Part shown: piece by piece, positions 43,345-53,697 of the stretch | Layout of the letters: each line of letters begins with the position of its first letter | How positions within the stretch are numbered: the stretch's first letter is position 1 | NCBI RefSeq assembly: GCF_026210795.1 | Contig: NC_089448.1 | Span: 186,001-250,000 of the forward strand | Direction: 5' to 3' | Source: Rhizophagus irregularis | Taxonomy: Eukaryota; Glomeromycota; Glomeromycetes; Glomerales; Glomeraceae | DNA length: 64,000 bases | Made by a program: the position numbers and the translations under genes | The notes under the pieces: generated by a model | Told to the model about the DNA's origin: nothing | Databases searched by the model: none | The model's input: only the letters and a program-made list of their open reading frames with translations

Positions 43345-44458
43345 GGACCCCGGATAATTATAATAAAGGTCATATGCAAAAAAAGTATATAATTTTGCAT
43401 TTTTAATGGAAAGGTCATATGAAAAAACGGGTATTTTAAAAAAAAGTTACATGTCAAAATAGAGTACCGCCAAATTAGGTCACAGTAAAAAAAGTATATA
43501 ATTTTAGACAAAATTTTAAGGTCACATGTGATTTTTCTAATAAAAGCGTATATTTAGGAAATATCATATGCAATGTTACATCAATTTTCAATATAAATAG
43601 CAAATGAGAAAAATACATTTTATATTAGATAAATTTATCATAATTTATCAAATTTACTTAGTTGCTTTGGCTCAAAATGATGGCACAAAAACTGGAAATT
43701 TAAAAACTAAAAGATGGCAAAATAGAACATGTTTAGAAGTATTGGAAAGATATCAAATGCCTCAGGTAAAATTCACTGGTTATTGTTTGCAAATTTATAT
43801 TAATTTATAATTTATATTATAATTTATTTAGCTTTGCTAAGCATTAGCATTGCAAATGTTACTTTGGAAAATTCCACCAATCGTGGTGGTTATGCATTTG
43901 CACTTTTGGGATTAAAAATTTGACTTGTTCAATTTTTGGCTATGTATCATAAATTAACAAATTATCATTCTTATGTTGATAGTACTAGCTGTATTGATTC
44001 ACTTTCTTATATTTCAGTACATGTTTATATAGAACAGATTCCAAATATTTTTGGATGTTTTCCAATGGATGAACCAAAATATGTTTTGTTTTTACATATT
44101 CCTAGTTATTTGATCATTATTATTTAGGAAATTGCGAAAATATTACTGAAAATATGGGATTTTTAATTGTAGGAAAAAAAGAAATGGCAATCTATAATTT
44201 TTTTAATTCAATTATAGATAAATTACAATTGATTATTGCTACAAAGTCGATTAAATGATGATGCTGAATAAATTTAATATGAAATATAATATTGTAAAAA
44301 AAAATATTATTAAAGTCATATGATAAAAAAGGATATTTTTAATACGTATAAAGGTCATATGATAAAAATGTATATCAAAACGGCAAAAATTATGTATATT
44401 TCATTGAATTTTTAATTAGTACTGCGGATGTGACCTCTATTATAATTATCCGGGGTCC
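43345..44458. mobile_element. MULE-like element carrying gene-like sequence
   Basis: The terminal inverted repeats start GGACCCCGGATAATTATAAT and extend to about 31 bp with two mismatches. The 10-bp direct repeat TAATCAAACA flanks it exactly (43335-43344, 44459-44468). A 9-11-bp duplication is the Mutator (MULE) signature. The motif AAGGTCATATG and variants recur inside both ends. No transposase is present; instead the centre has coding-like sequence (next entry), as in Pack-MULEs. Confidence 0.8.
43604..44128 (+). pseudogene. Gene fragment inside the MULE-like element
   Basis: 43604-43765 encodes a hydrophobic, signal-peptide-like start (MRKIHFILDKFIIIYQIYLV) and KTKRWQNRTCLEVLERYQMP up to a GTAAAA donor. 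After a possible intron, from about 43832, the frame reads SISIANVTLENSTNRGGYAF, stops once (TGA at about 43922) and continues QFLAMYHKLTNYHSYVDSTS to FLHIPSYLIIII. The family is not recognised. It may be a captured, mutated host gene; phase at the presumed junction is uncertain. Confidence 0.4.
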
Positions 44459-44564
44459 TAATCAAACAGTCATACAATATCATGTGATGCTTGTTTATTA
44501 AACACGTGATTGTAGAAATTTATTATCGAAGATTTTATATTTTAAAATCTATACAGTGTTTATT

Positions 44565-44760
44565 TAAGTTTAAATCAAAATTCTTTGGTTACATCCATTA
44601 TCATTATTTTTTTTTATTTATTAATCAATTTTTTTATGGAAAGTACAGGTCCTCCATTTTTCTCTAAAAATTATACTTCTAACAATTCATATTAATGTCA
44701 CTATTATTGTTCAAGTTTTTATTGGTGCGGTAAATCACTCAACGGTGGAATCAAAAATTA
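44565..44760 (-). pseudogene. F-box gene relic 4 (short)
   Basis: Matches relic 1 (ttggttac.tccattat, tttatggaaagtacaggtc, ttattggtgcggtaaatcac). It lies beyond the upstream block of gene 4, in the same relative place as the other relics. Confidence 0.6.
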
Positions 44761-44834
44761 ATATGTAGAGAAATCGGTGGCAACAGATTTCCAGGTGAGT
44801 TATATTACAAGTTTTGAATATTTTTTTTTTTCGA

Positions 44835-46475
44835 AACTTATCTGGGATCCTGGTTTTAAATCAGAGCTGATTCTCTATAGCTGAAAATAGGAAAAAGATT
44901 AAAAACTGATTTTAATTTTAAACTTTTGAATTCATTTTTGAAACTTATCTTAAATCTGGTTCTAAGTCGAAGTTGATTTTCCTACAAAAAAAAGAAAAAA
45001 AAGATTAAAAAAATGTTTTGTTAAAGTTTCAAATTTCTTTTTTCGAAACTCACTTGGAAATATGGTGCTCACGTCAGAGCTGATTCCTGAGCTGATTTTC
45101 CTACAAAAAAGGAGAAAAAATAAAAAAAAACTTTTATAAAAAAAGTTACAATTCCTTTTTCAAAACTTGCCTGTTCTAAGCGCCTAGACTCATCTAAACC
45201 AAGATCCTATGTGTTCATACCATCTAAAAAAGGAGAAAATAAAATTTAGTAACCATTTTAAGACGGAAATAAAAGAATTTAAATAAATAATATACTCACC
45301 AAAATCTACATCCAAGAATCCAAAGAAACGCCTAAAAAAAAATATAATCAATTAGAAACTATTCATTAAAATAAAAAAAAAATTCAAGAAAAAAAGGGAG
45401 AATCTTGAAAGAATCACCTAAGAAAAAAACTGTAATGTTAAAAAACGTTTCGTTGAAAGAGTTAATTTAAAATAAAAGAAACACCACTCACCAAAATCTA
45501 CGTTTATGAGATCTGGAGAATCACCTAAAAAAACTGTAACAGTTCATTAAAAGGCGCAGTAAAGAAAAAAAAAATGAAATCATACATTTACCAAAAATCC
45601 CAATATGGCAATATCCAGAGAAATCTGAAAGAACCATCTAAAAAAAAAAGAAAGAAAATGAAAGTTAGCGATTGTTCATTAAACTAATAATAAAAAAGAA
45701 TTAGAAAAAAACACTTGCCAAATTTCTATATCCATATCCAAAGAGACTAGTAGAAAACTCAAATTAAGTATAAACAACACCTTAAGCTGCATGTCTAAAG
45801 AATTGCTTAAAAAAAGAATAAAAACAATAAAAATGAAATCATTAGTAAAACATTTTGCTAATAAAATAAATTAAAAAGAAAAAAAATATTTTTTTCAGAA
45901 ATTACTGAGACAATACACGCCCAGGGACATGATCATCTAAAAAAAGAGAAAATTGGAAAATGTTTCACTAAAGAAATAAATTAAAAAATATATATATTTA
46001 AGCACTTACCAAAATAATACATGCTCATCCAAAAATTGAAACATTAGTAAAACGTTTCGTTACTGTAAATTAAAAAGAAGAAATTCACCCACAGAATTTA
46101 ACGTGTCAAAAAATCTGAATGAACTCCTATCTCACGTATTCAAAGAATTGAAAAGTTACCTAAAAAGAGGGAAAAAAAACTGTTATTAGTAAAATTTATT
46201 GAAAAAAAATTTTTTGTTTTACTTGCCAAAATCCCATCTTTAAAACTTTCCTAGCCATTTAAAAAATAAGAAAATGAAATGTGAGAAATGTTTCATTAAG
46301 AAAAAAATATAGTTCACCAAAATTTGAAATATGAAATCCAAGTGTCCCAGGCCCGTCTAAATAAAAAGGATAAATTTGATATATGTTAACATATTTTTAG
46401 TTAGAATAAATAAATTAAAATAGTAAAAAACTTACCAAAAATGAAATCTCATAAGTCCAAAGACTAAAAAAATGA
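44835..46475 (-). repeat. Array of about 14 micro-exon-like units
   Basis: On the minus strand, units of 25-60 nt begin after a T-run plus TAG or CAG and end in a splice-donor-like signal, most often GATTTTG followed by gtgagt or gtaaat, sometimes gcaagt. Examples (plus coordinates): 45298-45333, 45490-45527, 45590-45640, 45717-45755, 46225-46260, 46315-46362, 46433-46470. Spacing is about 80-130 bp. Spacers share aacgtttcgttaa and aataaattaaaaagaa. Unit lengths (32, 33, 46 nt and others) do not keep one reading phase, so no continuous protein is predicted. It may be the decayed micro-exon tail of a gene or a satellite that mimics splice sites. Confidence 0.5.
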
Positions 46476-46903
46476 AAATGAACCACTGTGTAAACTTAAA
46501 TAAGTAGTCAACCAAAATTTATATGATATAGTTTATATTTCAAGTATAAAATATATCTCCAGTTTTAAATTAAATAAATTGATGCATTAAAATGGTTCAT
46601 GTGTAAAATAAAACCAAATTATATGACCATAAAGTATTTGTTATAGAAGCCATAACTGCTGTATTAAGATTATTAACAAGTAAGATATTACTTATATAAA
46701 ATTCTATAATAATTGACAAAAGTATTTAAAAATAAATTTATTGAATGAGATAGATAGAAATCAATGAAACTTTTATAATAAAATCTTTTCATTTTTAACG
46801 CTAAATCACAATCACAAATCTCTATTTAATAATACTTTATTATGATTTATGTTTGAAGGATAGTTAATTTCTAAATATTGATATTATTAAAAAATATTAA
46901 AAC
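46476..46903. repeat. 3' flank of F-box gene 5, shared with 51.6-51.93 kb
   Basis: 'gtaaaataaaaccaaa' followed by a stretch rich in ttatata and 'attaaaattatta' is shared in order with 51640-51900, showing that units 5 and 6 of the array are duplicates including their 3' flanks. Confidence 0.55.
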
Positions 46904-48391
46904 TCATATCCTATAGTTCATATCTTCTACATTCACGTAAGATTCATATCTAAAACTTCTAATTACTCCATTATCTTTATATTTATTAATCAAATTTTTA
47001 TAATCTTCTCCTTCATAAATAGAATTAGATGTAAGTATAGAAAGTGCAGGACGACCTTTCCATTTTTCAAAGAATTCTCCCAAGACTTCCAAAGAAACAT
47101 TAAATTCATCAAAAAATCTAATTTCTCTTAGATTAGTTGGTGCTGATTTAATCAATATTTTTAATATTTCTTCTCTATTTTCTAAAATTTTTTCGTCAGT
47201 TCTTTGCATATAAAAATTTGATGTAATTAATAATAATGATTTCAAATTTTGACAAACTTGTAATAATTTTTCAAATTCGATGAAATGATTTTTTGATGGT
47301 AAAAATGCAAGTGATAGATATTCAATCAAAGGACACTTTTCATAAATTCTACGGATAAAATTGAGAGAATTTTCACTAAAATTATCTTCATAATATACAG
47401 AATCATAAGGTTTTAACGAAATCTTCTTAAGATGACCTCCACTATTTTCAATTATAATTGAAGCTTCATTTATTGTAATATAATCTATATTAAGGATTTC
47501 AAGATCATTATAGACTAATGTCTTCAATAGACTTTCATCAATAAAATCAAATTCATTAATTTTTAAAGTTTTTATTTTATGAAGTTTTGGAAGTAATCCT
47601 TGCATTATTGTAAAATCAAAACCTTCAAAACATAGGAAAAATAGTTCTAGATGATTAAGAAATCCTGCCTTTTTCTCTAATTCAAGAAAGATTTCTTTAT
47701 AAGGAGAATAATTAAAAAAATCATCATAAAAATTATCAGTCCACTCAAAATATTTTAAATTCTTTTGAACTTCAATTAATTTAGCAATTCCAGAGTTAGT
47801 CTTTGATATTACATTAACAATGATGAGTCTTTGTATATTTTGACAAATACTCACTAATCCATAAAAGTATGAAGAATCAATAGATGTATCACACTTTAGT
47901 TCGCATAGTGATTCAAGACGAGTTTTAGCTTCTGGAAAATATAATATTTGGTGCTTAATTGATCTCATGTCAAAATACTTCAACTCTGGAAATTTCTTCA
48001 TAAAGAGACAATAAAATTCTTGTTGTAAAAGAAATTGATTATAAGCTAAGGAGGATCCAATAGAAATTACAATATTCAAAGTATTTACGTTAATACTTCT
48101 ACAGAATGATAAATAATCAAATAAAAGTGGTTGAAATAAAACTGGTTGTAATTGTATTCCTTGTCTTGTTAGGAATTCTTTAATATCATCAGATAAATAT
48201 GAAGCAATTATCATAAATAAATAATTTTTATTAATATAATTTATCCCATAGCACCAAGGATCCCTCCATAAAATTGGAATCACCGTTTCACACCAAATTC
48301 TATTGACCATTAGACTTGAAAAGAGAGATTTTGAATCGTCCTGTAATTCTTCAAATATTAAGAAAAGAATATCTTTATTGAGCTTTGACAT
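46904..48391 (-). CDS. F-box/LRR-like protein 5
   Basis: 495-codon frame from ATG 48391 (MSKLNKDILFLIFEELQDDS). F-box at residues 3-45 (SLMVNRIWCETVIPILWRDP). LRR-like strands include LEILNIDYITI, IEYLSLAFLPS and NLKSLLLITSN. Closest to copy 4 (shared QDDSKSLFSSLMVN and GGHLKKISLKPYDS), more distant from copies 1-3. Length-variable sites are the same as in the siblings. The upstream block is present but more diverged. Likely SCF adaptor. Confidence 0.9.
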   Translation of the reverse strand: MSKLNKDILFLIFEELQDDSKSLFSSLMVNRIWCETVIPILWRDPWCYGINYINKNYLFMIIASYLSDDIKEFLTRQGIQLQPVLFQPLLFDYLSFCRSINVNTLNIVISIGSSLAYNQFLLQQEFYCLFMKKFPELKYFDMRSIKHQILYFPEAKTRLESLCELKCDTSIDSSYFYGLVSICQNIQRLIIVNVISKTNSGIAKLIEVQKNLKYFEWTDNFYDDFFNYSPYKEIFLELEKKAGFLNHLELFFLCFEGFDFTIMQGLLPKLHKIKTLKINEFDFIDESLLKTLVYNDLEILNIDYITINEASIIIENSGGHLKKISLKPYDSVYYEDNFSENSLNFIRRIYEKCPLIEYLSLAFLPSKNHFIEFEKLLQVCQNLKSLLLITSNFYMQRTDEKILENREEILKILIKSAPTNLREIRFFDEFNVSLEVLGEFFEKWKGRPALSILTSNSIYEGEDYKNLINKYKDNGVIRSFRYESYVNVEDMNYRI

Positions 48392-48554
48392 TCTTTTATC
48401 CAAAAATAATGAAAAATGGTTTAGAATAAATCTTTTATAATTGAAATTATTTTAAGGTAAATTTAAATAAAATTTTATAAAATGTTAAAATTATTTTTTT
48501 TAAAAAAAAAAAATAATAATAAGAGAACAAATAAGTAAAATAAAAGAAATAAAT

Positions 48555-48680
48555 ACCGGAACCAAATATTCCGGACAAATTAAATTGTTCTGTGCGACTG
48601 TGGTACCATGCGACCATAATGACGATCAAAAAAATCAAACATTACGTCAAATAACAGGGGACCTCACAATCCCATGTAAT
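48555..48680 (-). promoter_or_regulatory. Diverged upstream block of F-box gene 5
   Basis: ccggaaccaaatattccgga, gtgcgactgtggtaccatgc and accataatgacgatcaaa are retained. The CACGTG end is lost or replaced by other sequence after about 48640. Confidence 0.45.
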
Positions 48681-50111
48681 AAACTTTAATTTTAGAATCC
48701 TAGTTTGAAATTTTCTTTAAATGTAATATAAGAATATCGTAATTTAATCTTAACGTAATGACATAATAGTTCAACTTAATTTTGTAACTAACCTTCAATT
48801 AACTTTGATGTTTCTTTGAAATATTGCATTTATTTGTCTTGTATTCACTTGAAAAGTTATAAGTCTTTCTCCTAAATAATATACGTAAATTCTGGAGATT
48901 AAACTTATTGTGTATATAATATTAAAAATTAGACATTATAATTCTTATTCTATCCAAATGATTAAGTGCCGACTGAACTCAGGTGATACGATGACGTATT
49001 CATACAAGCTTGGATTAATATATACTAATATGCTGCTCTATAAAATGGCCTTTTCCTTTTTCTGTTACAGTTAAAATTTTACTACAACTTATGGAGGATG
49101 GAGACAAATAATGAACAATAAAAAAATATTAGCAAAAAAAGTCTTTTTTTTTGTTAGCGTTTTTCAACGAAATGTATAATAATAATTGAAAAAACCATTA
49201 AAAAATATTTATTTTGCTGGTTTGAACCGAAAAAATAAAAAATAATCATAAAGATAGGCATTAAGCTAAAAAACCAAAAATAAAAAATTAAAAAATTAAA
49301 AAATTTTTTTGGCTTAAAAAAAGATATTACAAATTATATTTAATTCAAATAAAAATTTATTCGATCTGATCCAAACCGAAAAGGTGAAAAAGCTAAAAAA
49401 AAAAAAATTTTATTATAAATAAAAAATGGAAGCTCATCATGACACTGCAGCGTCAATCCAAACCTGAAGGGGAAAAGAACAAAAATAAAAAAGGAAAAAA
49501 TAAAAAAATATATACTAAAAATCCGGTGAATGGAAAAAGGAAGAAAAAAAAAATTTTTTTAAAAAATCTGGGTTTAAGAAAAAAAAATTTAGTTTGGATT
49601 AACTGTTATCTCGGTTTAACCGTGAAATAACCAAAAAAAAAAATTCAGTTTTAATAAGAAAAAATAAATAAATTCGATTCGACCTCGACAGTCAATCAAA
49701 CTATTCTAAGATCAGGCGCAGACATATTCCGAGTTTCAATTTTTAATTATATAGATACTCAGTCATTGCTTTATAGGTAAGTTCTTTTCTTTTATAAAAT
49801 GTGTATGATTTCTGTATTACATAATCAAATGTTAAAAAGCTGTTTATAATGACAAATTATATCTTTTACATATACGGATATAATTTGTCATTATAAACAG
49901 CTTTTTAACATTTATTCAAAACAACATCAAAGTTAAAAGTTTTGTATCAAAAGTTAAGTTGAATTATTAACTGAGTTAAAACAAAATTTTAATTCTTATA
50001 TTATATTTAACCATTATTTTGCGAAAATTTAATTAGGAATTTTATATTTTAACTCTTACTTTAGTATCTGTTATTAGATATATTGATTAGTTAAATTTTT
50101 TTCCATATTTT
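48681..50111. other. AT-rich spacer
   Basis: No gene is supported. The plus-strand Lys-rich frame at 49439-49630 is A-run low complexity. The perfect palindrome at 49827-49913 is listed separately. Confidence 0.5.
49827..49913. repeat. Perfect 37-bp inverted repeat with 13-nt loop
   Basis: The left arm (49827-49863) starts AAATGTTAAAAAGCTGTTTA; the right arm (49877-49913) is its exact complement. The loop is TTTTACATATACG. With no mismatch in 37 pairs, RNA from either strand would form one long stem. It may be a very young fold-back insertion or a small-RNA hairpin; flanks show no clear target duplication. Confidence 0.9.
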
Positions 50112-50336
50112 AAAAAATCAAAATCGGAAATGTCATGGTCTTCCTGAACCAAAAAATTCCGATGATTATTACAAACAAAATGATAATATTATAAGCATGA
50201 AATTTTCAGGTAAATTGCTTTAATTAATAAGTTTGTTATTATATGAATCAATTATTAAAGATGATAATTAATTTTTTTTTATTAAATAGAATCATTACAA
50301 ATTGATGTTTCTCAATTGAATATTATTAGTCAATAA
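50112..50336 (+). pseudogene. C-terminal tail relic of a TKL-like kinase
   Basis: 50112-50209 encodes GLPEPKNSDDYYKQNDNIIS and MKFS, ending at a CAG|GTAAAT donor. 50290-50336 continues in phase 1 with ESLQIDVSQLNIISQ and a stop. This pair of blocks (LPKPKNS..., then FS(D/E)SL.(I/L)D(I/V)SQLNI) is the typical tail of Rhizophagus kinases. The kinase domain itself is absent upstream, so only the last two exons survive. Confidence 0.6.
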
Positions 50337-50589
50337 TTAAAATGTAAATTTTAATTTACAAGATTAATGGATTAATAAGATTTTTTGCTAATGATTAAAT
50401 GTTATTTTGTTTGTTTTCTTTAGGTCCAAATAACGAATTTAAAATTATACAAAAAGGAAAAGTTTTGACAAAAGTCACATCAAATTTTAGTTGATATTAC
50501 CAGTATTATAGTATATATAGACATATAGTATAATATTTTACTATAAACATTTTTTATTTTCAATTTATGTATCACCATATTACTAAATT

Positions 50590-50800
50590 ATACAATTTTA
50601 TAAGTCTGTCTTACAAATAAAGCAGTAACAATTTAACAGGGTTTTTAAAGTATTTTGTGCATATAATTCTTAGGCTTAAACCCTCTGTATTTTTTTTCCA
50701 AACAAAATTCTTTTACTAACGTTCCAGGACCTAACATTATTTTTCATCCAAACCTATTCATTAATCTGGCTAAGATATGCAATTTTAGTTACATGCTCCT
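50590..50800. repeat. Dispersed repeat shared with 13.08-13.21 and 23.05 kb
   Basis: 'ataattcttaggcttaaa' and 'taatctggctaagatatgca' match 13095-13200 in order. The left part (tttataagtctg.cttacaaataaagcagtaacaa) matches 23050-23090. Probably the margin of a larger transposon family. Confidence 0.6.
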
Positions 50801-51936
50801 AAACTCAAAATTTTAATGCTGTTTTTTCTTTATCTTTTAATAAAATAATCTTAGCGAATTAGCATTATATCAGTAAAAATCAAATGATACAAATTGCAGC
50901 CAAAAAAATTTTTAATATCAACCGGTAAGTAACCTATTTTTAACTGGGTAGATTTTTTGGATATTTTTAACTCTAAGTTTAGACTAATACATGACAGGTC
51001 TAACTTAATTAAATTCTATTTAAGTGACAAGTCCTTTTTCTGCTTTTGAAAATACGCGAGAAGGGTAGTTAATAATTAATATCATATATGATTTCTACAA
51101 AATTGAAGAAAACCAGCCAATTAAACAGCTCTAAGAAATTGCAGCTGTAATAATAATAAAATTTGCATCTGCAAATTAATTATATATTTATTTTCATATA
51201 CGTACAGTACATAATCGTTTTAGAATTATTAATTCATTAGTATGAGTACGTCATTGTTAAATTTTTTTACATAACATACGCTTGATGCCACTTACAAATT
51301 TTTTTAAGGTTAAGTCAAATTTACATTGTAGTTTTGGAAGATGTTAAGTATTATGACAAGATGTGATGATCTAAACGTTAAAATATTTGACTCGTATAAA
51401 GTACATGGTATCATTCTCCATTTTTTATGATTTTTATGATGAACTTTAACTTCTAAAAAAAAAAAGGAATAATAATGCGGCGACTGGTATCTTTACTCGT
51501 ATAAAATCACCAAAAATTTACAGGTTGCTTTAAAGCAAATTGAATTTATTTATTTTATTAATCACTTATCATTAATATGATCTTAGAATACAGTATGCCT
51601 AATAAATTAGATTTGAGTCAATAGATTGATTTATTAAAAATTCACTGCGTAAAATAAAACCAAAATCATATAATAAAATTGTGAAACTGTATTAAAATTA
51701 TTAAATAAAATTATATATATTACATGTATAAAAAAATTGGATAAATAAAAGCCATGGAAGTCTTTATTACAGTCATAGTAATAAAACTCTCGTAGGTAAA
51801 GTCTTCAATTTATTAATGTTAAATCATAATTACAGACATTTTCTATTAAATAATACATTATGTACTAGTATATACTATATTGTGTTAAAAATATTTAAAA
51901 TTTAAATTTGGTGATATTTATGACAACATATAGTAC
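50801..51936. other. AT-rich spacer and 3' flank of F-box gene 6
   Basis: No gene is supported. From about 51600 it repeats the 3' flank of F-box gene 5. Confidence 0.5.
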
Positions 51937-53406
51937 TCATATAATAAAGTTCATATTTTCTATATTCATTATAGAAGGTTCATATCTAAAGGTTTTAATT
52001 ACTCCATTATTTTTATATTTATTAATCAGATTTTTATAATTATAATTTTCATAAATAAGATTAGATGTAAGTATAGAAAGTGCAGGCCGGCCTCTCCATT
52101 TTTCTAAGAAATTTTCCAAAACATCCAAGGAGAATTTAAAATCATTAAAAAATCTAAGTTCTCTTAAATTATTCGGTGCTGATCTAATTAATACTTTTAA
52201 TAATTCTTCTCCATTTTTTGAAATTATTTCTTCAGTTCCATGTCTATAAATATTTGGTGAAATTAATAATAATGACTTTAAATTTTGACAAACTTTTAAT
52301 AATTTTTCAAATTCTACGAAATGATCATTTGAAGGTGAAAATGCAAGTGATAGATATTCAATCGAAGGACAATTTTCATAAATTTTACGAATGAAAATGA
52401 GTGAATCTTCATCAAAATCACCTCCACATTTTAAAAAATCACAAGGTTTTAATGAAACCCTTTTAAGATGACCTCCACTATTATCAATTATGATAGAAGC
52501 TTCATTTATTGTAATATAATCTATATTAAGAATTTCAAGATCATTATAAGCTAACCTTTTCAATAGATTTTCATTAATAAAACTAAATTCATTAATTATT
52601 AAAGATTTAATTTTATGAAGTTTTGGTAATAACCTTTGAATTATTGTATAATCAAAATGGTTGAAATATTGAAAAAATAATTTTAAATGATTGAGATGAT
52701 CTGCCTTTTTTTCTAATTCAAGAAAAATTTCTTTACAAGGATTTACTCTAAAATGATCTTCAGTCCATTCAAAATATTTTAAATTCTTCTGAACTTCAAT
52801 TAATTTAGCAATTCCATAATTGGACTCTGAACTTAAATTAACAATTTCGATTTTCTGTATATATTGACAAATATTTGCTAATTCATAAAAGTATGATGAA
52901 TTTATTGATGTGTCACATTTTAATTCACAGAGTGATTCAAAACAAAGTCTGAATTCTGGAAGATGAAATATTGTATGTTTAACTGATCTCAAATCCAAAT
53001 ATCTAAATCTCAAACATTTCCTCATAAAAAGATTGTAAAATTCTTGTTGTAAAAGAAATTGATTATATTCTGAAGATGATCCAATAGAAATCATAGACTT
53101 CATAATATTTACATTAATACTTCTACAGAAAGATAAATAATCAAACAAAAGTGATTGACATGAAACTGATGGTAATTGTTTCATTAGGGATTCTTTTATA
53201 TCATCGGTTAAATAGGAAGAAATAATCGCAAATAAATAATTTTTTTTACTATAATCAATATTATAACGCCAAGGATTCCTCCATAAAATTGGAATAACAG
53301 TTTCACACCAAAGTTTATTTACAATTAAACATGAAAAAAGGGATTTCGAATCATCTTGTAATTCTTCAAATATTAAGAAAAGAATATCTTTATTGAGTTT
53401 AGACAT
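51937..53406 (-). CDS. F-box/LRR-like protein 6 (divergent)
   Basis: 489-codon frame from ATG 53406 (MSKLNKDILFLIFEELQDDS). F-box conserved at residues 3-45 (CLIVNKLWCETVIPILWRNP). The body has the same order of LRR-like strands but many substitutions compared with copies 1-5, with deletions around KESLMKQLPSVS and in the WTEDHFRVNPCKEIF segment. The C-terminus reads NIENMNFII. The upstream block is poorly conserved and contains a transposon 290 bp upstream. Likely a functional SCF adaptor of older duplication age. Confidence 0.9.
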   Translation of the reverse strand: MSKLNKDILFLIFEELQDDSKSLFSCLIVNKLWCETVIPILWRNPWRYNIDYSKKNYLFAIISSYLTDDIKESLMKQLPSVSCQSLLFDYLSFCRSINVNIMKSMISIGSSSEYNQFLLQQEFYNLFMRKCLRFRYLDLRSVKHTIFHLPEFRLCFESLCELKCDTSINSSYFYELANICQYIQKIEIVNLSSESNYGIAKLIEVQKNLKYFEWTEDHFRVNPCKEIFLELEKKADHLNHLKLFFQYFNHFDYTIIQRLLPKLHKIKSLIINEFSFINENLLKRLAYNDLEILNIDYITINEASIIIDNSGGHLKRVSLKPCDFLKCGGDFDEDSLIFIRKIYENCPSIEYLSLAFSPSNDHFVEFEKLLKVCQNLKSLLLISPNIYRHGTEEIISKNGEELLKVLIRSAPNNLRELRFFNDFKFSLDVLENFLEKWRGRPALSILTSNLIYENYNYKNLINKYKNNGVIKTFRYEPSIMNIENMNFII

Positions 53407-53697
53407 TATTAAATAATAAATAAATTACGAAATAATGTTTAAAGATCTTTTATAATTATGATATTTTTTTAAAAAAATAATTTTTTCACAATACCGGGTA
53501 TTTAAATATTTAATTGTGGAGGATTTTCCGGAATTTCGGAATTAAAAATTGACCAAATTAATTTAAGGCGGAGTATTAATTACGTGATAATCGTAATATA
53601 TGTGTCATTGTTTAAGGCTTGGTGTTTTTTTTCGGTTAGTGATTATCTATTTGTGTTTTTGTGATCCTTATTTATTAATTCTGTACGACCATAATGA

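Larger units (their letters stand above)
43270..44520 (-). promoter_or_regulatory. Upstream block of F-box gene 4, split by a transposon
   Basis: 43270-43344 holds accaaattccggacaaatta and tgcgaccatggtaccatgcg. 44469-44520 holds the remaining part with CACGTG at 44503-44508. The two halves are separated by the 1114-bp MULE-like element, which moves the CACGTG part over 1.1 kb away from the gene. Confidence 0.55.

Noticed and set aside
44835-46475. CRISPR-like array
   Set aside because: The repeats are eukaryotic splice-like signals with variable, imperfect units, and the surroundings are clearly fungal.
49439-49630. Lys-rich plus-strand frame
   Set aside because: It is produced by A-runs; no motif and no conservation seen.
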